Counted from the stretch's first letter, positions 10,988-22,725 are shown. The stretch is 64,000 nt of DNA from Adiantum capillus-veneris (GCA_014529385.2 CM043958.1:123040817-123104816), one strand, 5' to 3'. Notes: generated by a model from the letters alone, not told the origin. Numbers and translations: made by a program.

Positions 10988-12423
10988 ATGCAACACAGAG
11001 AGTGGATTTCTCCACTCCAAATCAAGTATATGGCTACCAAGGCAAGGACACCAGTCCCAAAGATGCCCATAAGAACACGTCCAAGTTTTGCTACTATTGT
11101 AGCGACCCCGAGAAAAGTCAACCGCATCGAACAACTACAAGCAGCTCTAGACAGAGTTATTGAAGAAAATCATGACCTCAAGACTCGCCTTAAGAAGCTT
11201 GAGGCTCCATTTGATTCTATGGTAGATCTCACTACCGACAAGGTGAACCAAGTTGAAGAAAATATCATCGAAGCTCACTCAGCAACACACGACCAAGAAG
11301 ATTGACATTGAGATACAAGCGGTCTTGTAAGAGCGTCGGCTACGAGAATCCCTTTGCCTCAAGATCCAGATTGGGGGACTTCCCTCCCCATTGTGCACTG
11401 ATGAGGACACCCTGGAAGAAGCCATCACCAAGCCCCGGGGGATTCACCATGGAAAACTTATCGCACCACGTAAGTGCAGGGGAGGGGTTTTTTTTTACAA
11501 GTTACATAAGCGTATAAGTTAGCAACAAGCCCCCAATAATTTATCTCCCAAGATTAAAAAAAAGGGAGGGGGTATCATATTTAGGGGGGAGGGGGAAGAA
11601 GTGAGAAAAGGGAAAAATGAGAGGAAGCTTTTGTGTTTCAAAATTATGTCTTCCCAAAAGAGTCTACCCTTGAACTTGTGAGTCAATAGCTATAAAGATA
11701 CATGTAAGAACTAACATTGCTTTGTATCAATTTCTTGTGTTGTGATTATAGTGCATTTGTTGAGGGATGAAATCTATAAAAAGTTTTTATAGATGCAAAT
11801 TTACACGGAGAACCTAACATAACTTTATAACCTTTTGAGTAATTTAGATGGGTCAAAATTGGATGAGTAGCTAGAGTGCATTCTGAACGGGCACATTGTT
11901 TTAAAGTCAAACTAAGGCATTGAGGGTACATCTAGTTATCAACAAAAGTGGTTCCTTAGTACATTGCCAATCACTATGCTACACGCTCTTTGACTAGTTT
12001 TACTCATTTAGATCATGTGAGAACTAAATTTTATATGTAAGATATGCGTATGATAGTTTTCTGCATTGATTGTCATATAAGCATAGAAAGGGGTGTCATG
12101 TTCCCTAATATAAGTCGTACATAGGGGTTTTTTCAAAGTTGTCCGCTCGTAGGTGGTGTCCCATTTTGCATATAGAGTGAATCCCCCGGGCACCAAGCTC
12201 AATGATACCCCTCAACCAGTTCACATAAAGCCCAAAACCATCTCTTGGATCAATGATACATCCAGAAAAGTACCACCTACACAATGTATCCTCACCTTCA
12301 AGGACAAAGAAGAGCGACTGCAGTTGCTACACCAATCTCGCCTCCTCAAGGGACGAAGCTTGCAAACAAGGCAAATGGGCGGTCTATCGAGGTGGCAAAG
12401 CTGTCATTCAAGAGTTTTAAGCT
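10988..12423 (+). pseudogene. possible L1-type ORF1 protein remnant
   Basis: The first part (10988-11305) has a basic N-terminus and then a heptad-like coiled coil (RIEQLQAALDRVIEENHDL). It continues, after a frame change, into ERRLRESLCLKIQIGGLPSP near 11322-11380. After an interruption the second part has ILTFKDKEERLQLLHQSR near 12286-12340, like an RRM strand of ORF1p. In another frame it then has ACKQGKWAVYRGGKAVIQEF ending with TAA near 12423, which resembles the basic C-terminal end of LINE-1 ORF1-type proteins. The coiled coil-RRM-CTD order fits ORF1p, but the link is by pattern memory only. No endonuclease or RT ORF follows. A gag-like protein is the alternative. Confidence 0.35.
11434..12190. 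mobile_element. TIR-flanked insert of about 750 bp, possible non-autonomous DNA transposon
   Basis: The left edge reads cccgggggattcacc and the right edge reads gtgaatcccccggg, an inverted match of 14 bp. Further inward, ATGgAAAA...CACCACgTA is loosely mirrored. It interrupts the open frame described at 10988-12423, and the codons on each side (TKPRG / TKLND) can be read across it. The junction CCGG may be the target duplication but is itself palindromic. Alternative: an intron, because a perfect gtaagt donor is at 11468 and an acceptor-like catatag ends near 12174. Confidence 0.4.
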
Positions 12424-12600
12424 ACCAAACCGGCTTCCCCTTCATCTAGCCCCTCTTAATTTTTGTTTTTTTTTCTTTCTTTTGGCCAATGGAACCTGAG
12501 TTCTAACTGATATGTACCCAACACCTCCATATAAAAACACCATTGTCTTGTTTTTGCTTTTGGTCCCATAGGTCATATATGACCTCTATGGACGATAATT

Positions 12601-12682
<82 letters not shown>

Positions 12683-12710
12683 GGATGATTTTGCATTGTC
12701 AACTCTAACA
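12424..12710 (+). repeat. possible LTR 3' part with CT microsatellite
   Basis: The sequence ends ...caactctaaca directly before a primer-site-like motif, as an LTR would. A CT tract occupies about 12605-12678. There is no second LTR copy in the window and the left boundary is unknown. Confidence 0.35.
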
Positions 12711-12722
12711 TGGTCTTAGAGC
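12711..12722 (+). promoter_or_regulatory. degenerate primer-binding site, tRNA-iMet type
   Basis: tggtcttagagc differs by two bases from TGGTATCAGAGC, the usual complement of plant initiator tRNA-Met, and directly follows a ...TAACA end. The DNA from 12723 to 13368 has no recognisable gene, only a C/A homopolymer stretch near 13002-13030. Confidence 0.4.
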
Positions 12723-13368
12723 CTCATGCTCCTTGATTGTTGGGAAGGACCAACACACATTGAAAAGAGCACGGTGAGAGAGCCTTTGTTCCTAGCATGT
12801 TCCCCCTCTCCTTTTTCCCTTGGCTTTCCCACCCTTCTCTAGCAGCATTTTAAAATGTTAGTCGTTGCTTGGCATTTTGCTCACCCTCTATTGGTGCCCA
12901 CTCCAACCCGATGGTCTAGAGTTCGGCATCCCTTATCGTAGTGTTTTTAAATGCTATCTTTTCCAGTGCTGCCTGATGGGCAGCTTCAACAACAAATAGT
13001 CCCCCCCCCCCCCCACCCCCAAAAAAAAAGAAAACATTTTTGTTTCTCCTTTGGCGGTACCACCTCTACCATGTTGCCAGCGTTTTAAAATGTTGACCGT
13101 AGATGTGCTTGGGGTGTTGGAGCTCTAAGAAGGTAAAAAATGAGTTTTTTGATCGGCTTTGGGATAATATATGTGCATCATGGCCCCCAAAATGTATGTG
13201 CATCATGGCCCCCCCTTGCTCGAGTGTTAGCAACATCAATGACAAACACCAATAGATGTCTATGAAAAGTGGATTGACTAGTACCTAGTTAGAGGTTTAT
13301 GCATTGCTAGCAAGATTATGGACAAAATGTGTTTCAAAGTTCATTATCTAGGACTATTTGGACATGAT

Positions 13369-13432
13369 TTTTAGGAGGGAAGCTACGGTGGGTGGTAGCG
13401 GTGAGCAGCCATGGCTTTGGAGATGGCGAGCA

Positions 13433-13477
<45 letters not shown>

Positions 13478-13660
13478 GACATAGCAGGAGAACAAAAATC
13501 ACGCTATTCTTTTTTTATTTATATTGTGTAAAAACAAACCTTGCAATATAAGGCCAAACTTACCATGCAAACTTAACTTGCCACTAAAGCTACACTACAT
13601 GCTATAGAGAGTGTTCCCACAGGCTAAGACACCACTAAACCCAAGCTTGCATACCCAACA
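13369..13660 (-). repeat. 3' LTR of the TRIM-like element
   Basis: 292 bp; contains a GA tract at about 13436-13475 that is longer than in the partner LTR. The start on the plus strand reads ttttaggagggaagc against tgttatgagggaagc in the partner. Confidence 0.8.
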
Positions 13661-14636
13661 ACCCCCCCTCAAGCCCAAACCACTGATAATGGACTTGATA
13701 CAGACCATGGCAGAGTCCAATCACCTGAAACCATGAGTAGAAGTCCCCCCCTTGACAATAACATAGGTGTGTGTGTGTACTTCCCTCAACAACCATCAGT
13801 GTGAGACATACCAGAACTTGACCAAACAACAAAGGGTGGTCTTACCACTTTGTATGTGGCAATGTCTATAACCCGTAAAAGATTTTGGGACATGAGGACA
13901 ATTGACAAGCACGACAATATTTGACAACAGATAATGTTAAAGGAGGCTTTAACTGGAAAAAATTATGACACTTAACGGGTAAAATAATTTGTAGTGCAAT
14001 CTCAAAGGAGATTCTTCTTTGTTCTGGCAATTTCGATGTGTTTGAACATGTCAGAATCCTTGAACATGATAAATGTTTTCATACATACCAAGATAAATGT
14101 GCGCAAGACCATTATAGCTCTTTATCTGCTACGCCCGTCCAAATCCTAGAAGGCTACAACCACCGTTATCCAATTGTGCTCTGAGCCAAGACTTGTCAAT
14201 TTTTTGTTAATTTGACAAAAAACTGCCTTGATGTTACTGCCGCGGGTCGGAATTTTTTTTTTTAAAACCTTCAAGAAAGTACCAATTTTCTATCCCATCA
14301 CCGAATGCGGAATCGGAGGGTACATGAGGGTGGGAATACCCATTGGGTTAGGGAGTTCAAGACCAAATCGGGTGGTCACTTGCATTCAGTGTGAAAATCA
14401 ACATTAAAAAAAACCTCTATAGCACAGCAATGGCGCAGGCGATACGTCCAAGCAAAAGATAAGCTCAGGGCGGGCTGTAAAGGCCAAAAGGGGGGGTCTT
14501 GCAATGTCAAGAAATTCTCAGAAATCCAATCCGTTCATGTTGATGGTTGGTTTGCCCTATTTCATGCAACTCGACAGTGCTGCTTCCTTACTCTATAAGG
14601 GGCTGCTCCCGCGTGACTCTACGAGCATTGAGGGCC

Positions 14637-14649
14637 GGCTCTGATACCA
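14637..14649 (-). promoter_or_regulatory. primer-binding site, tRNA-iMet type (TRIM-like element)
   Basis: The minus strand reads TGGTATCAGAGCC, the standard complement of plant initiator tRNA-Met, two bases inside the 5' LTR. Confidence 0.85.
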
Positions 14650-14651
14650 GT

Positions 14652-14920
14652 TGTTATGAGGGAAGCTATGGTGGGTGGTAGCAACGAGCAGCCAAGATGA
14701 CGAGCAATAGGAAGAGAGAGAGAGAGAGAGAGATCGACACAGCAAGAGAACAAAAATCACGCTATTCTTTTTTTATTTATATTGTGTAAAAAGAAACCTT
14801 ACAATATAAGGCCAAACTTGCCATGCAAACTTAAAACTTGCCAATGAACCTACACTACATGCTATAGAGAGTGTTCCCATAGGCTAAGACACCACTAAAC
14901 CCGGGCTTGCATACCCAACA
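14652..14920 (-). repeat. 5' LTR of the TRIM-like element
   Basis: 269 bp; TG...CA ends are intact. It shares the long block acgctattctttttttattt and the terminal gcttgcatacccaaca with the other LTR. Confidence 0.8.
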
Positions 14921-15393
14921 GTGATGTGTTCATAGTTCATGAATGGGGATTCTTGGACATAGTGTGGTCTACAGTTCAACTTTCTAAAAGGCATCTGATG
15001 CTCAAGATTTCATTCTTCTCAGGTGATATGTTGGTACTAGCAAATCTGAGGTGTACCACCAGCACAATAGCTATTGTTGGGGTGTCTATGGTAGCTTTTT
15101 CATTGCTTTTTTATCACTACTTATGTCCACTATGAGCTGTAGAGAGGGTGTTAAAGGTTATGAAATCTCAAGTGAATACCCCAATGTGATCCTTATATAT
15201 ATATTGGCTTTAGATATTTATTTTACTTATTTGTCAAATCTTGGGTAGGTCAATTTTCCTAGCACTAGTTCTGTAATTAAACACTAAATTGTCCTAAGCA
15301 ATTTTTCAAAATTATTTAGTGATGTAAAAGTGGGTCAAAAAATACAGCGGATCAAGGGATCCTTATGACCATTTGGCCAGCTTTAGATAGGTT

Positions 15394-15957
15394 TTGAGAG
15401 TTGAGTACATAACCAAATTCCATACGCACTTTGAGGGGTTTGGGATAACCTTGGAATACAAATCTTTGACTTGGTTTCAAACCATACTGCCTCGATCAAT
15501 AATCGATTTTCCAACCTTGGCAATGAGATTTGTTGCTACCAATTCTAAAATGGGGATAAAGCACAGTATAGTGGCACAAATCTATAGTTTCACGCAGGAA
15601 CAGGGAGAGACGGTAAGGGATAGTGTGAGTCGAATGATGCAATATATAGACAGATGTCCAGAGTTGGAAATTCCAACCGAGGAAAGACTCGTCTCATTAT
15701 TTTTGGAAGGAATATTAAACAAGGAATTACATGCTATCTTGTACAACAAAAAACATATGACTTGGGAAGCATGTAGTCTAGACGCGATTGACCTGAGTGA
15801 TAATTGTGAGATTTATAATGAGGAAAGTAAAGCTAAAGACACACAAAGCAAACAAACAAAAACCATTCTGCCAGAACAACTCGGACCAGCTATTGTGGCT
15901 CCTGTCAATTCTACAGAGGACATGCTGAAGTGCATGAACGATATGATGATCAAGTAA
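15394..15957 (+). pseudogene. retrotransposon gag core (gypsy-type)
   Basis: The 187-codon frame has GFGITLEYKSLTWFQTI, then MGIKHSIVAQIYSFTQEQGE and SLFLEGILNKELHAIL. These correspond in order to the LEDDAATWF, QRGIAHN and LIFIQGL segments of the gypsy gag at 48600-48815 and 55700-56010. It is thus a diverged member of the same lineage. The start near 15394 is not a true N-terminus; the N-terminal gag part is missing to the left. Unlike its relatives it is not followed by a zinc knuckle that I can see. Confidence 0.7.
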
Positions 15958-17668
15958 AATGGAAAAATCACGAGACAAAAAAGTGTTACTACAAGCCTGA
16001 ATACGATGAGAATGTTCAAAACGTGCCAATGACGCCACAAGGACAACATATGTATCGCTACCCGACAAATGTGGCACCCATGTAAAGACTGCCAATGAAT
16101 ATAGAGTAGCCATAGCCACTTTTAGGTCAACAGCCACCACTCCAACAAATAAGCAACATGTCACAAAGGCCACTTTAGCTCTACAAGAATCAGAGTCTAC
16201 GGTGCAATGCCTACACATTCAGCTTAACATTGCAAATACAAAGTTAGACTAGGCGGAAGCACGATGCCAAGAACAAAATGCACTTCTTAATCAACTAAAG
16301 CATAATCCAACACCATTCACACTACAGGGCACATATGTTGCATATCAAATAATGGGGCAAAAGGTTAAGGACTTAGAGATGGAGCTAAAGCTTGAGCAGA
16401 TGCAAAGAAGAGAATTGTTAATTAGCTTCATCATGCAGCAAGAAGACAACTACCAAAAGCATATTTCTCAGTTGAACTAAGAGTTAAGAAATATTAAAAA
16501 ATATTTTGCGGCACATCCAACCACGTCGGGGGCTGAGCAATTTACTGTAGCAATGCAAAATAAGGATACCCTTCAGTTCATGTATTTGGAAGTGCCAACC
16601 GTGGAAGAGGCCAATCTTCTTGAGCTTGAAATTTCTCAAGCAAAAATTGAACCTTCCACTACTTTGAAAATCCTGACTTTTGAGGAGGAAGATGTTTTGA
16701 AGAACTAGATAGCCTAGAGGAAACAGACCATTTGGAAGGAGGCAATGCAAAGGGAAGAACGCATTATACACTCAATCAATGTCAATCTACTCACTCCCTC
16801 CACAATCAATGGAATGTGGCATTAGAAAGTTGTCCCTTACTCTCTCATTAAATTCAAAGTCCTCCAAATCAAAGAAAGACTCCTCAAGGATCTCCAGGCC
16901 AATCCAGCACTACAACACCCGAAATGGCGAGAAATTTGGCTTAACTGGCATCCCAGGTATCTCATTTGTTCACAAATGCATCGTTCATAATCAAACAAGA
17001 TCTTGTGCAGTGCCCGGTACCAAGAGTCAAAAATTGGCAACAACACCTTCTCCTCCAACAAAAAAGACCAACCTGTCTTAACTACCCCCAATTTCCACCA
17101 CCTCCAAATAACCAACCGACAAAGTCATACATGGTAGAGACACTATCATTGCCCATATATCTATTTCAGGGTATCCCAAATTTGGTATGTATTATGCTAG
17201 TAAAAATTGCAAAGATACTCCTCACTTGTTTGCAAACCTTTCATAGGTTAGAACAAACAGATGCAACATGGATGTCCTTCCTCGAAGGTACACAATGCCC
17301 ATGCTATGATCTCTCTAGCCAACCATTTGAAGAAGTCCTTCATGGATTCTATGCAAGGGCCATGTTTCTCCCATCCTATTACATGCAGACATTTGAAGAA
17401 GCAGTCTACACGGTCTTTTTCACTTAAAGATCAAAGATCTTCGTCCCTGTCATCACAAACCTCGAGGCTCAATTTGTTATCTATTCAGCAATGGAGATGA
17501 ATAATGCAATCAACATGCAATTCATGTCCACTAAAGAAAAAGAGTTGCGTATCAAATACCAACAAGGTCTTGAGCATCAAGCCCAACGAACAGCAATGCC
17601 CAAGCCCGACCACTACTTAGCACCCTAAGTAGTTGTGTCACGAACGACACAGGCAAGGAGGGGGAGAA
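15958..17668 (+). pseudogene. remainder of the gag-only element, no pol domains
   Basis: Broken plus-strand frames continue from the gag. One has LGQQPPLQQ near 16120, which parallels the GQQPPLPGL segment of the related gypsy gag. Further frames near 16330-16700 are rich in Glu, Leu and Gln and look coiled-coil. No protease, RT, RNase H or integrase motif is found before the purine tract gaggaggg-type run at 17657-17668. It is either a pol-deleted copy or a gag-only (TR-GAG-like) element. Confidence 0.5.
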
Positions 17669-18152
17669 TGTTAGTTGCTTAGCCAACAAGACAAAAAGAA
17701 GAGCATCAAGCAGGACTCCAAACATTTTTTCAAGCCTAATCATTGTAATAAAACCCATTTTATTATCAAAAATTTCCGCAAGTCCAAAGCCGTTGTAATG
17801 TTATTGGGTACCAGTGAGTCTAAAGGGGCCAATGGCTTCCATGTTTGTAATCCTGTGTAGTCTCCTAACCTTATATTGAGCCCCAATTAGTGAGGAATTC
17901 CTTTTTACACCTTAGCTAAGGTATAAAAGAAAATTTTTGTAACTTTAAGACCTAAGTTTTTGATAATAAAGAGTAATCGTTGCTACAGCAGGAGCTGAAC
18001 GACTGTCTATTGTTTCTTCAATCACTCGTCTCTCTTGCGTACGGTATTGCATTGTTGTTATGAGCATACCAATGTGTTCACAGGTGAAAGCTCTCTCTGT
18101 CTACATAAGTTTCTCACGATAAAGTTGTACTTTTAGTCGTGCTTGTCTAACA
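17669..18152 (+). repeat. 3' LTR of the gag-only element
   Basis: It starts TGTTAGTTGC directly after the purine tract ggagggggagaa and ends ...TGTCTAACA. The six-base ends TGTTAG/CTAACA are perfect inverts, typical of LTR termini. An aataaag signal lies near 17963. No 5' partner is found to the left, so the element is truncated there. Confidence 0.65.
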
Positions 18153-18456
18153 GGTGTTTTTCCTCCCTATGTAGCACAATACACGCACTAAAACTAGATT
18201 TTGACCTTAGAGATAGATAGAGCACGTCTAGAGGAATCTATAGAGCTATTCTGGAATCGAAATTGACAACCCTAAAATGGGATGTTTATCTTCTGCGCAA
18301 TTTTTTCTAGGTGTTGAAAATGACATTTGAGCACATGAGAGTGTAGAGGATACTTTGCCCTTGTTAGGTATTACGTTTGCAGTAGAGAAAGGTTGCAGTA
18401 GAGAAAGTAGCTTTTGGTGTCTGACATGCACTTGAGACTTAGATAATCAAGAGCGA

Positions 18457-18605
18457 AATAGACTTGGGTTTTCCGAGAGATTAGCTATCTTGTAGCCTCC
18501 ATGCACTAGTTGGGTCACCTACGTCCCACAAATAGACTTGGGTTTTCCAAGAGATTAGCTATCTCTTGTAGCCTCCATGCACTAGTCGGGCTAGCTACGT
18601 CCCAC
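18457..18605. repeat. tandem duplication, two units of about 75 bp
   Basis: aatagacttgggttttcc...acgtcccac occurs at 18457-18530 and again at 18531-18605 with few differences, just upstream of the Penelope-like element. Confidence 0.9.
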
Positions 18606-18671
18606 GGATTGACATTTTATGTCTAAGGTTCTTGCTTTGTTAGGATCCTTATGGTGAGGCTTGGCAGCTAG

Positions 18672-19711
18672 CCGACACTCTTTGGCGCCAACCTTTCCCA
18701 CCTAGTCTCTCAAAAGACCCGTTTAAGCCCGGAAGAGATCCTCGATCTCACCGCTAACCTATCGCTTGAAGATATTGATCAACTCTCCCTTCCTATGATG
18801 AAAAACCTCGGCAACGTCAACCCCTCCCTCTCCCATCACCTTGGCCTTACTAGTGGCATCTTCTCCAACACCATTCAAAATGGCCTCCTCACAAGTCCTC
18901 CTCTTACCTTCCCCTCTTCTTTGGGCTCTCTCTCCACAAGCTCTTCCGCCCTTATGGCTGTTCCCTCTCCTTCTCCTCCTCCCATTCTACTCGCAATCGA
19001 TAAGCCCTTGGAATCCAACAAAATTGTTTACCTCTCCTTCCTTGAGTTTAAAGTACTCAATCATAATCTTAGAAAATAAAATCAGAGCTTTCTGATTTGC
19101 AAAACCTTCACTCATTTCAAAAATCCTCGCATAGCCTTTGTGTGAAGCCTCGTTGTCTCACCTTAGACGACTCTCAAGCTCAAGCGCTCTTAAGCGCCAA
19201 GCTTAATGCTCTCAATATTCCATTCCAATTGGATTGTACCAAAGCTTACATCCAAGACCAAGATTTTCTTGTCAATAACCTCCTTAAAATCTTTAATGAG
19301 TACTGCGATCTCGTGGAAGAGAGGCTTTTGGACCTCACCAAAAAGCTTTCACCGATCTCTTTCCCAAGAGTTCAACCCGCGGCTTGGGCCAATCAACTCC
19401 TTTTTTGGAAGCAAACTTTCCTCAAAGAGTTTGATACATGTCTTCAAAATGAGATTGTCCAAACCCATTTGGCCTCTTCCTTAAGCATAGCGGTGCACAA
19501 TGCTAGAAAGAGAGACGAGTCTTCCATCTTGGAAGAAGTGGAGTCTCTATCTAAGGAAGAAATGGTGGGAAAATTGGTCCTTCATGAAGTCACCACCCAA
19601 ATGAGAAAGCTTCTTTCACCCCTGCGAAAGAAGCCCTCTAACAATTCCCATCGCTTGACCTCCTACAAGCCCTCTCCTTTGGGAATTTTCTCGCATGGAA
19701 ATAGCACATAA
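18672..19711 (+). pseudogene. N-terminal part of a Penelope-like element (PLE)
   Basis: Two open stretches (about 18672-19078 and 19097-19711, in different frames) precede the RT on the same strand. The first contains RLSPEEILDLTANLSLEDID; the second is a helical, charged region (AVHNARKRDESSILEEV). No GIY-YIG endonuclease motif is visible here, so the N-terminal-endonuclease PLE type is not supported. The CT-rich sense strand and low glycine content continue into the RT part, which supports one element. Frameshifts make it inactive. Confidence 0.55.
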
Positions 19712-19819
19712 CCTTTCAAGAAGCCTTCATTTTTGAATTAAACCTCCCATGAAGATTTTACCTCAACATTTAAAAAAATCCAAATCCTCTCCACCAGTGG
19801 TCCACACTTGCTCCTCCTT

Positions 19820-21711
19820 GTTTGTTCCCTTTTCTCTCTCACCCCCCCTGCATGGGTAGAAAGCGTTGTAAATTTTGGCTCCCCCTCACTAACCCCCACC
19901 TCTTTAAGATTTTGGCTCTAGGTAAGATTACCACATTTCCTCTTGAGCACAAGGTTATTAACCTTTCCTTCAATAACCTCTCCAATGATTCCCTCTCTCC
20001 CTTCAAACAAAGGCTTTTGGGCCTTGGACTCAACTATATTTCCCTTTCTTCTCTATTCTTCAAGCTTATTCTAATTTAGAAAGGAGTTTGCAACTTAAAA
20101 TGTTTTTTAAAAATGAACCCTCTCTTTCTCCCTCTTCTCTTTCTTCCCGGAATCCTCTTTGGAATCCTTCCTCTCCCTCCACAACCCTTAGCCTAACCAT
20201 TAGACATATCTCTTCTCTCTTAAAACCTCTTCTCTCCTCTCTTCTTCCTTTCCACTCTAAACCTCTTTTAATGGATTCCATCTCATCCTTAAGAAAATGT
20301 CATAGAATTATTAGAAAACCGGCTGATAAGAATCTAGGATCGGTTATTCTTTCTAAGTCTTGGTATTATAATGAAGCCTTTCATCACCTCATGGACCCCC
20401 TCACCTACTCTAAAATTTCCCCACCTCCCTTACCCTTTGTACACTCCCTCATATCCTCTGTTGTCTCCGATTACCCTCTTCTTCCCTGCAAGGAAAGAGT
20501 ATTTATCTTCTCCTCCTTGCTTGAAAACCCCAAGCCTTGTCCCTTCTTCCTTTAACCTAAGATCCAAAAACCTATCCTCGTTGGCCGTCCCATTTGCTCT
20601 TACAAAGGGCACATTTTGGAACACACCTTGATGTGGCTCCATGCACAACTCTACCCCATTCTTTTGTCCAAAACACAACAACTAAATGACTCTCACTCAC
20701 TTGTTTTAGACTTAGCTTCCATTGCTTTTCCTCCCAACATTATCCTCTTCACCTTTAATGTTGAATCTCTCTACCCAAGTATCCCCATCCGCGAAGGTCT
20801 TTTTGCCCTTAAAAATTCCATCCAAGGTTTCTTCCCCTCCCCGAAGGTCCATTTCGTTTTATCCTTAGCCCCTCTTATCCTCAACCACCATTATCTCTCT
20901 TTCAATAAAGAAATTTGGCACCAAATTAAGGGCACTGCAATGGGGTCTAACTTTGCGGTGGTGTATGCATGCCTCTTTCTTTGGTTTTTAGAGGAAGGCA
21001 TGAAACTCCTATCTTCCCCTTCCCTTCTCTACTTTAAGAGATTTGTAAATGATACCTTTAAAATTTGGGATGGTCCTCTTTCTAGCTTAAGCGAACTCCT
21101 TCAGGAGTATGGACACCTTATTTTATTCCGGACATTCATTTCTTCAAAGGTCCCTCATTTGCCGCTTATAGGATCCTTGATACCCAATGCCACCAAAAAA
21201 ATCTTAATTCCTACAACTATATCCCTTGGTAATCATGGAACCCTACACACCAAAATATTTCTTTTATCTCTCAGAGCTTAGGAGGTATGTTATTAGGGAA
21301 AGCTCTCTTTTGGGCTTTATCTCTATTTGTAACCTTTTCTTTGCTAGGCTAAGAGCAAAGGGATATTCCTCCCCCCTTTTGGAAGCTTGCTTTCTCTACC
21401 TTTCCTACGATTTCAGACCTTCTCTCCTCCATAAGTTATCTAAAGCCAAACCTTCACCGACCATCATAAAATTTCCTTTCACACCTCTAATCCGCAATCT
21501 CAACTTATCCCATTCCATTAGCAAACCCCTCACTAAACTTCTTAAATCAAACACCAACCTCGCACACTTACCAAGACCTTTGATTTGCCTCTTGAATGCG
21601 CCCAATCTTGGCACTCTTCTCTCTAGAGCCCCCCCCCCCCCCCCCCGCCCTGCTCTCCTTCACCTCAATAATTTCCACCCTCAAATGACAAACCCCTACC
21701 TCAACTAAATT
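19820..21711 (+). pseudogene. Penelope-like reverse transcriptase, inactive
   Basis: In order the plus strand gives VINLSFNNLSNDSLSPFKQR (typical pre-RT PLE block), KPADKNLGSVILSKSWYYNE, a PKIQKP...GRPICS block, FNVESLYPSIPIREGL (motif A), IKGTAMGSNFAVVYACLF (motif B), YFKRFVNDTF (motif C), then RRYVIRESSLLGF and LFFARLRAKGYSSPLLEACF. This order is specific to PLEs. The catalytic Asp of motif A and the first Asp of motif C both read Asn (AAT for GAT). There is a stop near 20553 and frame changes near 20080 and 21230. No GIY-YIG motif follows before the stop at about 21708, so it resembles the endonuclease-lacking class. Confidence 0.8.
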
Positions 21712-22106
21712 TGGCCTCCTTTATATATATGACCCCTCTAAGCCTCCACCCATTCCCTAGGCTATGTCAACCTCCTTTCCCTCTTTTTTTGAAAGTACCC
21801 ACTTAAGATTGGTCATAACTTATCTTTTAGTAGGTCTCTCCCTCTTTAAGGTGGTACCTTGTATAGTTTTCTGGAACCACACCTCCCTATTTATACCCCC
21901 TTTATATTGCTCTTGTGCTTACACCACTGATGAGCTAATTAAATGAAACATGTTTGGTGTAAACTTGTGTCACTTCTTCTTCCCCTTCCCCCCTTTTTTT
22001 CTCTCCCTCTTCTCTCCCATCATGTTGCCGAAGCAAAGGTAGCTTGCTAAGTTTCTTTTCCACTCTAAGCTTTAATCACTAACTATCTTTAAATATTCCT
22101 AGCTAT
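21712..22106. other. 3' flank of the PLE, no gene seen
   Basis: Short T- and C-rich tracts are present. A TATATATATG stretch lies at 21721-21731. No domain is recognisable. Confidence 0.4.
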
Positions 22107-22214
22107 GCTCTAAACCTTAGATATAGAGTCAAATCCTAAACCTAAACCCAAATCTCTTACATTAAATCTAAACCTAAACTCTAAACTAAATATAAAAACT
22201 AAATCCTAAACCTA
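22107..22214. repeat. degenerate telomere-like CCTAAA repeats
   Basis: The plus strand shows tcctaaacctaaaccc, ctaaacctaaact and atcctaaacctat, variants of the plant telomere C-strand unit CCCTAAA. They are spread over about 110 bp with substitutions and spacers. They lie about 400 bp beyond the PLE reading frame, in the strand orientation expected if the PLE 3' end had been joined to a telomere. Confidence 0.55.
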
Positions 22215-22326
22215 TGACTCTCTCTCTCTATATCTCTTTCTCTCTCTCTTTATCTATATATGTTTCTCAAACTCTCTTTCTTTCTCCTTCTCTCTCTCAA
22301 TGTATGTGTGTTTGTGTCTACGTGTG

Positions 22327-22385
<59 letters not shown>

Positions 22386-22667
22386 CTAAAGATATATTAG
22401 TTGATAGAGCCATTGAGCTCGAGATATCTAGACATCCACGCCATCGACCAAGGCTCCATCAAAGGATCAAGACTAGTCTAGTACAATATGGGAGATGTCC
22501 AATTCGTCTATTTACAAAGGTAGACATTGACAAAGATCTTCACCAACCAATGCACTACTACTTTCTCAGACAACCCAGACATTAGATTAGATCCACAAGG
22601 ATTTCATTGGATTGGTCTCATAAACTATTTTGGCATTTTGAAGACGTTTAATATAATATTTCATTTC

Positions 22668-22725
<58 letters not shown>

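Larger units (their letters stand above)
13369..14920 (-). mobile_element. complete TRIM-like non-coding LTR retrotransposon
   Basis: The two LTRs (13369-13660 and 14652-14920) are direct repeats that read TGTTGGGTATGCAAGC...ATAACA on the minus strand. Inside the right LTR lies an inverted tRNA-iMet primer site, and inside the left LTR a purine tract on the minus strand (13661-13672). Possible 5-bp target duplications are atgat (13364-13368) and gtgat (14921-14925), a 4/5 match. The 1-kb interior has no retroviral domain on either strand, so it would depend on an autonomous partner. The LTRs differ by many substitutions and small indels, so the insertion is not recent. Confidence 0.8.

Noticed and set aside
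21712-22106. GIY-YIG endonuclease after the PLE RT
   Set aside because: No frame in this stretch shows the GIY or YIG motif.
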